NCBI GenBank assembly: GCA_964550025.1
Contig: CAZJYI010000054.1
Span: 1-64,000 of the forward strand
From: CAZJYI01 sp964550025
GTDB taxonomy: Bacteria; Verrucomicrobiota; Kiritimatiellia; UBA8416; CAYOBW01
Direction: 5' to 3'
DNA length: 64,000 nt
The notes beneath the pieces were generated by a model that saw only the letters and a list, made by a program, of their open reading frames with translations, did no database searches and had not been told where the DNA came from. Positions 17,672-24,771 of the stretch are shown here, piece after piece (the stretch's first letter is position 1; every line of letters starts with the position of its first letter). Made by a program: the position numbers and the translations under genes.

Positions 17672-17930
17672 ATGGACAAGGGACGCGCGATCATAAGCTT
17701 CGACTTGGCGATCAAGACCGTCTTGCGGGACAAGGCGAACTTCGACGTGCTCGAAGGCTTTCTCTCCGCATTGCTGGGCGAACGCATAGCGGTTCTGGAG
17801 CTGCTCGAGAGCGAGAGCAACCGTCCCGAAGAAGACCTGAAGAGCAATCGCGTGGACTTGATGGTGCGCGACAGCCGCGGTCGGCACTTGATCGTTGAAC
17901 TGCAGTACACGCCTGAGACAGCCTTTGGCA
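17672..17930 (+). pseudogene. Truncated Rpn-family (PDDEXK) recombination-promoting nuclease
   Basis: The first 85 or so residues read as the N-terminus of the Rpn/PD-(D/E)XK transposase-like family: FDLAIKTVLRDKANFDVLEG, 'FLSALLGERIAVLELLESE' and the catalytic block RVDLMVRDSRGRHLIVELQ. Full-length members are about 250-310 residues. After ELQY the family similarity stops at about 17930 while the frame runs on without meaning to 18295. The nuclease core residues D and ExQ are present, but the C-terminal two thirds are gone, so this is a decayed or deleted copy. Such genes are typical of mobile gene pools. Confidence 0.65.
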
Positions 17931-18509
17931 CGAAGCCGGTATCGCAAGGTCATTCGGGGAACCCGTCACGAGGTGATTGGGTGTCGTCAGCAAGACGAGC
18001 TCAGGCGAGACCCGGGCGAGACTATGTTTCGCAGACTTGCGCTGCTGTTTGTAGTGCGCCCGTCAAGGCGTCCCTCGCCTCGCACGTCTCGCCCTCCCTC
18101 GCACCCACGGGAACGCTCTTACGAGCGCACTACAAACGAAGGATCCCGCTTCTTAGCCGTAGCGATTCAGCAGACCGTTGGAAAATCGGCCACAAAAGGC
18201 ACAAAACGCACAAAAGAGCAGGAGCAACGGGCTGCGCTCCCAACGTCGAGATACCTCACCGAATAGTGAGCCGTATCGAGATGGCACAACGGTGAGAAGT
18301 CCTCTCCCTTCTGTGGATTCTGTGACTTCTGTGGCCATTCCCGTTGAATCGTTACGGCTTAGGGGAACACGCGAGAGCATCTCTGCCGCAGACACCCAGA
18401 ATCGCAGCGGCATCCCGATTGGCAAATCTGGTCTCTCCAGAGAAGGCACTCTTTGTCAGCGAGGACCGCGCATGGCGTATGGATTTCATCTCTGCCCCGG
18501 TGCCTCGAG
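17931..18509. other. Intergenic repeat-rich region
   Basis: This holds the inverted-repeat element at 18047-18137 and an A-rich stretch of CACAAAA-type words around 18188-18218. I see no gene. It separates the truncated Rpn gene from the 3' end of the giant beta-helix gene. Confidence 0.4.
18047..18137. repeat. Palindromic element bounded by GTTTGTAGTGCGC
   Basis: A perfect 13-bp inverted repeat: GTTTGTAGTGCGC at 18047-18059 and its complement at 18125-18137, enclosing 65 bp. A related element lies at 23679-23742, and a half-site TTTGTAGTGGCG occurs near 59900. The size and terminal symmetry suggest a small non-coding interspersed element (MITE- or REP-like). Confidence 0.55.
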
Positions 18510-19757
18510 TCAAGGAACGGCCGCCCTGATCCGGTAGACTCCGTTGGACGGCGGTCGCGCGTCCTGCAGCCAGGTAATACCACCCGTGCCGCGGATGCCG
18601 GCTTGCCCGGCGATATCCACCCACGCGTTCGCGGGCAGGTCCGGGCTGATCTGAAGGGTATACAGCCGCCTGCGCGAGGACGGGAANNNNNNNNNNNNNN
18701 NNNNNNNNNNNNNNNNNNNNNNNNNNNNNNNNNNNNNNNNNNNNNNNNNNNNNNNNNNNNNNNNNNNNNNNNNNNNNNNNNNNNNNCCGGCGCGCGTCCC
18801 GCCACCAAACTGGGAGGCCGTGCATCCGACAATCGTGCTGTTGTGCAGGAATGCCGCGTAGGCGCCTCCACCGTCTTCACCCGCGGTGTTCGCCGTGAGT
18901 AAGCAATTGTATAGCGCACCATAGTACGCGCCGCCCCCGTGCTCAACCGTGGCGTTCCCCCGGAGCACACAGTTGTGGAGGGTGCCGTAGCACGCCCCGC
19001 CGCCATTCCTGCCACTGCTGTTGCCGCTGAACAGGCAGCCAAGGAACGTGCCATCGTACGATCCGCCGCCGTAGCGGGTAGCGGCGTTGCCCGCGATTAC
19101 GCAGTTGGACACCATGCCGCCGGTCTCGCACCACACCCCCCCGCCACTCTGCTCTTTGTCCCAGTCTCCGCTGTTGAGCGTCGCGCCGTTAGTGAGGGTA
19201 AAACCGGCCAGCACGCACTGCGCTCCCACGTACACACACCGCACGGCGTCGCCAATCCCCGGCTTGTAGCCGCGGATGATGGTCATGTCCGGCCCATTGA
19301 CGCTCTTAACCGTTACCGCGTTCGTCAGTACAGCCCTGTTGCGCATCGCCCCGTACATCACGCGGCTGCCCGTGGCGTATAGGCCGTTGGTGACCAGCAC
19401 GAGCCTGCCCGCGGCCTCCCCCGCGGACACGGCATCCTGGATAGTCGTCGCCGCCGTCGACCAGCTCGCGTACGGATGCGCCGGCGCCGCGTTCGACACA
19501 TTGACGTAACACACCGACTCCACAACGGAGACAATGGCGGTCGCCGCAACGCCGGAGGGATGGTCCCCGTTCCACGCCTCGAGAACGACCTCATACGTCC
19601 CGGTGGACGCCCACGCGTAACTGACGAACGCCTCGTTCATCCGGCTGTATCCGTCCCCGAAGTCCCACCTGCTCATCATCGGTTGCCCCTGGATTCTTGC
19701 GCTCAGCGGCAGTGCGAAACCCACGACCACATTTGAGTACGGAAGATCGACAGCCAC
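18510..19757 (-). CDS. C-terminal part of giant beta-helix/PKD repeat protein (module 4), with gap
   Basis: This frame continues the protein encoded at 19591-23250 after a frameshift near 19773. It opens with a PKD-type domain (MMSRWDFGDGYSRMNEAF). Next comes the fourth beta-helix module (CYVNVSNAAPAHPYASW, GGGVWCETGGMVSNC, repeated GGGAYYG turns). The last residues (LYTLQISPDLPANAWVDI...) are the short C-terminal module common on PVC exported proteins. The 100 N at 18687-18786 remove part of module 4, so the true length is unknown. The listed start is only the first ATG after the shift; homology extends to 19773. Confidence 0.65.
   Translation of the reverse strand: MAVDLPYSNVVVGFALPLSARIQGQPMMSRWDFGDGYSRMNEAFVSYAWASTGTYEVVLEAWNGDHPSGVAATAIVSVVESVCYVNVSNAAPAHPYASWSTAATTIQDAVSAGEAAGRLVLVTNGLYATGSRVMYGAMRNRAVLTNAVTVKSVNGPDMTIIRGYKPGIGDAVRCVYVGAQCVLAGFTLTNGATLNSGDWDKEQSGGGVWCETGGMVSNCVIAGNAATRYGGGSYDGTFLGCLFSGNSSGRNGGGACYGTLHNCVLRGNATVEHGGGAYYGALYNCLLTANTAGEDGGGAYAAFLHNSTIVGCTASQFGGGTRAXXXXXXXXXXXXXXXXXXXXXXXXXXXXXXXXXXFPSSRRRLYTLQISPDLPANAWVDIAGQAGIRGTGGITWLQDARPPSNGVYRIRAAVP
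18687..18786. other. 100-N assembly gap
   Basis: Exactly 100 unknown bases, a conventional placeholder length, inside a repetitive beta-helix gene. The real distance is unknown, and the open frame across it is only apparent. Confidence 0.98.
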
Positions 19758-22700
19758 GCAGAGCGGGCCGCCTGAAGCCGTAGAGATCGCCGCTCGTTGC
19801 CCCGCCGCCGAGATCGGCGCTGTTCTTCCTTAGCGTGCAGTTGTGCAGGCTGCTCGCCGCCGTGCCGCCACCCTGGTTGGCCCGGTTACCGGCAAAAGCG
19901 CAGTTGTGCAGCGTCCCGCCGTACGCGCCCCCGCCGGACCCGTAGAACGCGATGAAGTTGCTGGTGAATGTGCAGTCGTACAGAGTGCCCTCAAGCGTTC
20001 CTCCTCCCTGCATGCCGGCGGAGTTGGCCGACAGCGTGCACCCGTACTGCACCCCATTGTACACGCCTCCGCCGCCGTAACCGGCATAGTTGCCCGCCAG
20101 CCGGCAGTTGCGGAGTGTGCCGGCGTATGAGCCGCCGCCGTACTCGTCGGCGGAGTTGCCCGCGATCGTGCAGTTGGACAGCAGGCCGCCCCCCTCGCAC
20201 CATGCGCCCCCGCCGGATTGGTCCTTGAGACTGTCACCACTCGCAACCGTCGCACCGTTGGTCAGCGTGAACCCGTCCAACATGCAATCCGCCCCCACAA
20301 ACGCGCAACGCACGGCCCCGTCTCCGACCGGCCCTCTTCCGCGGATCACGGTCTGGTCCGGTCCATTCACGCTCCTGACGGTCACAGCGTTCGTCAGTGC
20401 CACACGGCTGGTCATCACCCCGTGAAACGCCACACCGCCGGCATCGTACAGTCCATTCGTGACCCGCACCACCCGCCCCGCGGCCGGCCCTGCCGACACG
20501 GCGTCCTGGATGTTGGTGGCCGCCGTTGCCCAGCTCGCGTACGGATGTGCCGGCGTGGTGTTGGATACATTGACGTAGTGCACACCCTCTACCACGGAAA
20601 CAACCGTCGTGGCAGAGATACCGGCCGGACAATCGGCATTGTGCGCGGTCAAGACCACCGCGTAGGTTCCGGTCGCCCCCCAACTGTGGGTTGCGTACGC
20701 CTGGTTGGTCTCACTCGTTCCGTCTCCGAAATCCCAGTCGATCTCCGTCACCTGCCCCCGGACCCGGGCCGTCAGCGGGACGGCATACCCCGCGGCCACG
20801 TTCGTATACGGGGCCCCGATGGACACCAGAAGCGCACCCGTGCCAAATAGGTGTGGCTGGTCCGCCCCAATCGCCGGGGGAGTGAACCAGGCCTGCCCGT
20901 CAAGGTCTGTCACCGGAACATACGCGGCGTTTCCCTCGCGAACGCAGGGCGAGTCCCTCCGGATGCGTGCCGCTGAAACCAGTCGCGGATCGTCCGTGAT
21001 GTTCCCGCTCCCGCCGGGAACCGGCGTCGTGCAGCAGTGATCGAACGTTCCACCGTGGTAGTTAGCGCCAACGGGCGCCGCGTTGTGGTATACGATGCAG
21101 TTGCACAGCGTACCGATGAGCGACCCGCCACCGTAGAAGCCGGCCGAGTTCCCCGTGATGGTACACGCGTAGAGCGTTCCGTTGTATGTCCCACCGCCGT
21201 AGGAAGCGGAATTCCCCGTGACCGCGCACCCATGGAGCTCACTGTCGCGACACCCGCCTCCATAATCCGCCGAATTGCCGGCAAGCGTACTGCGTTCCAG
21301 CGTGCTCCGGTACGTGCCGCCGCCTCTGGTGGCCGAGTTCGCCGCAAGCGTGCAATCATAGAGCGTGCCGTAGCTTGCACCGCCGCCACCGTAGTGGGCA
21401 GCGTTCCCCGTGACGGTGCAGTTGGAGACGATGCCACCGGGTTCGCACCACACACCCCCGCCGCTTCGCTCCCGTGCGTAGTTCCCCGCACTCCGCGTCG
21501 CACCGTTCGTGAGCGTAAAACCGGCCAATAGGCAATTCGTTCCCACGTAGGCACACCGCACGGCACCCGTGCCAACCGGTCCCTCACCTTTGATCACGGT
21601 CGCATCCGGCCCGTTCGCGCTCCTGACGGTCACGGCGTTTGTCAGCGCCACGCGGTTCGTCAGCCCCCCGTGCATGGCGCGACCGCCGGAGCTGTAGATC
21701 CCGTCCGCAACCCACACCACGCGTCCGGCGGCCGTACCCGCGGACACGGCATCCTGGATGTTCGTGGCCGCCGTTGCCCAGCTTGAGTACGGATACACCG
21801 GCACACTGTTGGAGATGTCCGCGTAGTGGACTGAGGTCACTACCGACACACCAACCGTGGCAGCCACGCCCTCCGGGTGGTCAGCATTCCACGCCGTGCA
21901 CACCACGTCGTACGTGCCGGGGACCGTCCAACCGTGGGACGTACGCGTCTGGTTCGTCCAACAGTCGCCATCGCCGAAGTCCCACGTGTTGGACGCTACG
22001 GCCCCATCGATCACGGCCGTCAACGGCATCGTGAACCCCAGCGCCACCTCGGCGTACGGCGCGTGTATTGCGACAGTCAACCGACCGGTGCTGGTCCCGT
22101 ACGGTTCATCCGCACCGATCGCTGGAACAGCGCGCCACGGTTCCGCGTCCATATCCGTCCCCAATGCGTACGCGGAGAGACCGCTGCCGACGCAGGGCGA
22201 GTCGATCCCGATGCGCGCCGTCGAAACCAGTCGCGGATCATCGGGGATATTGCCCTTTCCCGCGGGAACCGGCACGGTGCAGCAATAGTCCATCGTGCAG
22301 TTGTGGTGGTTCGGGCCAACGACCGCCGCATTGTAGTAGACAATGCAGTTGTGAAGCGTGCTCGCGCTTGCTCCGCCGCCGAAGGTCTCGGCCGAATTGT
22401 CCGTGAGCGTGCAGTTGTACAGTGTACAGCCCCCACCCACCCCGCCGCCGTAGTTGTCGGATGTGTTCCCCGTGAGAGTACAATTGTGAAGCGTGCACTC
22501 GTACGCGCCTCCGCCACCGAAGCTGTCCGCGTAGTTGCCCGTCAACGTGCAGTTGTGAAGCGTAGCGAGGGACGCTCCACCACCGTAGTAGCCGGCGGAA
22601 TTCCCGGTGAAGGTGCACCCGACAAGCTTGCCCCCATATGCCCCGCCGCCATGGTATTTCGCCTCGTTACCTGTGAACGTGCAGTTCGACACCACGGCCC

Positions 22701-23250
22701 CGGCCTCGCACCACGCACCGCCGCCGCTACGCTCCGTGCCGTGGCTCCCGCTGGTGCGGGTCGCCCCGCGTGCAAGCGTGAAGCCGGCCAAGGTGCAGTT
22801 CACCCCCACGTACGCGCAACGGACGGCCCCATCCCCCATGCGACCCTTACCCCTGATGGTGGTCACTCCTGGCCCGTTGACGCTCCTCACGGTCACCCCG
22901 TTCGTCAGAGCAACACGGTTCGACATCCTACCGTGTATCACCCGGGCGCCGCCCTGATACACACCGTTGGTCACCAGTACCACATCCCCGTTGACCGACA
23001 CGTCGATGGCGGACTGGATGTCGCGCGCGGCCGTGGTCCAACTGGTATACGGCGCGATCGGGGCGGAGTTGCCGCTCCCGACATAGCGGATCGTGGCACG
23101 GGCCGGTGCGACAATCAGGAACAGCCCCGCCACACACGTGACAAGAAACGCTGGAACTCGGCATTGCACGGCCACCTCGCAGTCATTGAAACGCGTCGTC
23201 TTCTGCCAATTGCCAATGGGGCACTTCCCCTCGGCGACATCTGCAGCCAC
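19591..23250 (-). CDS. Giant beta-helix/PKD surface protein, modules 1-3 (frameshifted)
   Basis: An open frame of 1219 residues, of which about 1159 are meaningful. A hydrophobic leader (VPAFLVTCVAGLFLIVAPARA) marks an exported protein; GTG starts near 23175 or 23169 are alternatives to ATG 23250. Three tandem modules begin near 23088, 21832 and 20587. Each has 'YxSWxTAAxxIQDAV', a 'RSVNGP' strand, 'AGFTLTNGAT', about ten 'NCTLTGNxAxxxGGG' beta-helix turns and a PKD domain (WDFGDG). Modules 1 and 2 end in a choice-of-anchor-Q segment (DDPRLVSxARI...DSPCV). Module 3 lacks it, and at about 19773 one extra base shifts the frame into module 4. It is likely an adhesin or polysaccharide-binding protein. 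Confidence 0.7.
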   Translation of the reverse strand: MAADVAEGKCPIGNWQKTTRFNDCEVAVQCRVPAFLVTCVAGLFLIVAPARATIRYVGSGNSAPIAPYTSWTTAARDIQSAIDVSVNGDVVLVTNGVYQGGARVIHGRMSNRVALTNGVTVRSVNGPGVTTIRGKGRMGDGAVRCAYVGVNCTLAGFTLARGATRTSGSHGTERSGGGAWCEAGAVVSNCTFTGNEAKYHGGGAYGGKLVGCTFTGNSAGYYGGGASLATLHNCTLTGNYADSFGGGGAYECTLHNCTLTGNTSDNYGGGVGGGCTLYNCTLTDNSAETFGGGASASTLHNCIVYYNAAVVGPNHHNCTMDYCCTVPVPAGKGNIPDDPRLVSTARIGIDSPCVGSGLSAYALGTDMDAEPWRAVPAIGADEPYGTSTGRLTVAIHAPYAEVALGFTMPLTAVIDGAVASNTWDFGDGDCWTNQTRTSHGWTVPGTYDVVCTAWNADHPEGVAATVGVSVVTSVHYADISNSVPVYPYSSWATAATNIQDAVSAGTAAGRVVWVADGIYSSGGRAMHGGLTNRVALTNAVTVRSANGPDATVIKGEGPVGTGAVRCAYVGTNCLLAGFTLTNGATRSAGNYARERSGGGVWCEPGGIVSNCTVTGNAAHYGGGGASYGTLYDCTLAANSATRGGGTYRSTLERSTLAGNSADYGGGCRDSELHGCAVTGNSASYGGGTYNGTLYACTITGNSAGFYGGGSLIGTLCNCIVYHNAAPVGANYHGGTFDHCCTTPVPGGSGNITDDPRLVSAARIRRDSPCVREGNAAYVPVTDLDGQAWFTPPAIGADQPHLFGTGALLVSIGAPYTNVAAGYAVPLTARVRGQVTEIDWDFGDGTSETNQAYATHSWGATGTYAVVLTAHNADCPAGISATTVVSVVEGVHYVNVSNTTPAHPYASWATAATNIQDAVSAGPAAGRVVRVTNGLYDAGGVAFHGVMTSRVALTNAVTVRSVNGPDQTVIRGRGPVGDGAVRCAFVGADCMLDGFTLTNGATVASGDSLKDQSGGGAWCEGGGLLSNCTIAGNSADEYGGGSYAGTLRNCRLAGNYAGYGGGGVYNGVQYGCTLSANSAGMQGGGTLEGTLYDCTFTSNFIAFYGSGGGAYGGTLHNCAFAGNRANQGGGTAASSLHNCTLRKNSADLGGGATSGDLYGFRRPALRGCRSSVLKCGRGFRTAAERKNPGATDDEQVGLRGRIQPDERGVRQLRVGVHRDV

Positions 23251-23920
23251 CGCTCGTCTGCCCCGGTAGCATACGGAGTCCCGCCTGCACCGTCAAGCTG
23301 CTGACGGCGAGGAGCGTCCCCGCGGGCGCAGGTCAGGATCTTTGCCAAGCGCTGTACCGAGTCACGGGCCACGACTGTGCAGTCGTTCGTAGCGCGGAAA
23401 TCTGTCTTGTCACGTCGTAGCTCGGCGAAGACGGATCCGCGCATGAGCATGGGAAAGAGAAGGTGACGAGAAGAGCGAGCCCGTGGGCCGCTTCTTCTCA
23501 GGCGTTTCTCTTGCCATGCGCAGACGCAGAACAGATTTCCGCGCTACCGGTGCCGACGTCTCACCTCCGTAACACCATTCTGATACAGGCCCGGAATGGC
23601 AGCAGGCAAAGATCCTGTCCTGCACCCCGTCCCCGCCCTGACACGGAATCGTGCTGGGACAAGGCGGTTTGGGATACCGTTTGTAGTGCGTCCGTGGGGC
23701 GTATCCCGAACGCAGATAGCGCCTCACGGCGCCACTACGAACCGCCATGCCCATGAGCTCCGTATCGTGCCGCCTTCCGGACCAGTGAGAACCTGTGCCC
23801 TCCCGGACATTTGGGTTGGTTCGTCTTCGAGATTCTGGTATTCCGGCCTTGCGACTACGATCTTCGCGGACAGCTTCCCGCCATGAAAGTGGCCGGAAGC
23901 GCAAAAAGGGGGATGCAGCC
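23251..23920. other. Intergenic region upstream of the giant gene
   Basis: No convincing gene is seen on either strand. It must hold the promoter of the giant minus-strand gene. It contains the palindromic element at 23671-23742. Confidence 0.4.
23671..23742. repeat. Second GTTTGTAGTG palindromic element
   Basis: GTTTGTAGTGCG at 23679-23690 is partly complemented by CGCCACTACGAAC at 23730-23742. A second inverted pair, GGGATAC (23671-23677) and GTATCCC (23701-23707), is nested in it. It shares its end sequence with the element at 18047-18137. Confidence 0.5.
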
Positions 23921-24091
23921 ATGAGCAGAGCCGTATTCATCTCGGGCAGACAGGTTGATCTCGTCTGCATGACAAGAACCGATGCCGAGGCCGTCCACCG
24001 CTGGAACAGCGACATGGACATTCTGGCGGACGAGTTCAGGGATGTTCATTCGGCATGGCAGTCACACGGGCCGGCAGGAGGCGCCAAGTGA
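23921..24091 (+). pseudogene. N-terminal remnant of a GNAT acetyltransferase
   Basis: A 56-residue frame with a good ribosome site (AAAAGGGGGATG upstream). Its start, VFISGRQVDLVCMTRTDAEA followed by VHRWNSD, resembles the first 35 residues of RimJ-type GNAT acetyltransferases. The acetyl-CoA-binding region is absent, so the product cannot be an active acetyltransferase. Its stop codon overlaps the GTG start of the next gene (GTGA), so translation of the stub may feed the lipoprotein gene. Confidence 0.45.
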
Positions 24092-24729
24092 ATCGCACAG
24101 CACCAGTAGTTGCTTCATTGATCTGCCTCGCGGCAGGGCTTTTCATCACCGGATGCGCCGACGGTGAACTAGAAGATCTGGAAGGCGAATTGCCGGAGGA
24201 GATGCGTGTTCACTATGCGGAATCCAACACATTTGGAAGACATCTCGACAGTGGACGGTACGCGTCCGCGATGAGAGTCTTCTTGCGGGCCGCCACCAAG
24301 GGGACAAGGAGCCACATGGCCCTGCGCCTCGGGCGCAGCATCTACACCAACATCGCTTCCAGTTGCGTTGGCGAATTGATGGCTGACGACCCGAGCAGGC
24401 CTTTCGCGTACGTCGCGACAGAGACGACACCCCGGGAAGCCATGGGGTTCGTCGCGTACGCGCCGGCCGGGATTCAAACCTGGAGCCTGGAGATCGTTGG
24501 GCCGAGTGGCGGGCGCACGGACGTCACAGCCAGGGCCGACAGGGAGCCCCCCTACTTCTGGAAGGCGCGTCTGTCGCCTGCCGTACCGCTGCAACTAAGA
24601 GGGTACGACGTCTGGTACGCTGGTATCGCTTCGTGGCTTGAGGCCGGCACCAACACGTTCGTCCTCACGGTCACGGAGATTGGCGGGCGCGAGGCCGAGG
24701 CGCAGGCCACGGTGACGTACGCACCATGA
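24088..24729 (+). CDS. Putative lipoprotein, unknown
   Basis: A 213-residue protein. GTG at 24088 is preferred because AGGAGG lies 6 nt upstream and because it opens a type II signal peptide with lipobox FITGC (Cys22). The mature part begins with an acidic stretch (ADGELEDLEGELPEEM), then a mixed alpha/beta region and an immunoglobulin-like C-terminus (NTFVLTVTEIGGREAEAQAT). No family is recognised. Its start overlaps the stop of the GNAT-like stub, and it converges on the FG-GAP/cadherin gene with a 42-bp gap. Confidence 0.65.
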   Translation: MNRTAPVVASLICLAAGLFITGCADGELEDLEGELPEEMRVHYAESNTFGRHLDSGRYASAMRVFLRAATKGTRSHMALRLGRSIYTNIASSCVGELMADDPSRPFAYVATETTPREAMGFVAYAPAGIQTWSLEIVGPSGGRTDVTARADREPPYFWKARLSPAVPLQLRGYDVWYAGIASWLEAGTNTFVLTVTEIGGREAEAQATVTYAP

Positions 24730-24771
24730 TCGACCAGTGAGACCACCATGCGGCCACGGCAGCAATAGTTC

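Noticed and set aside
19500..23100. CRISPR-like array suggested by regular repeats
   Set aside because: The repeats are codons of beta-helix turns with variable length and coding constraint, not identical direct repeats with unique spacers.
21877..23304. 475-residue plus-strand ORF
   Set aside because: Antisense to the repetitive beta-helix gene; its length reflects codon bias of the true strand.
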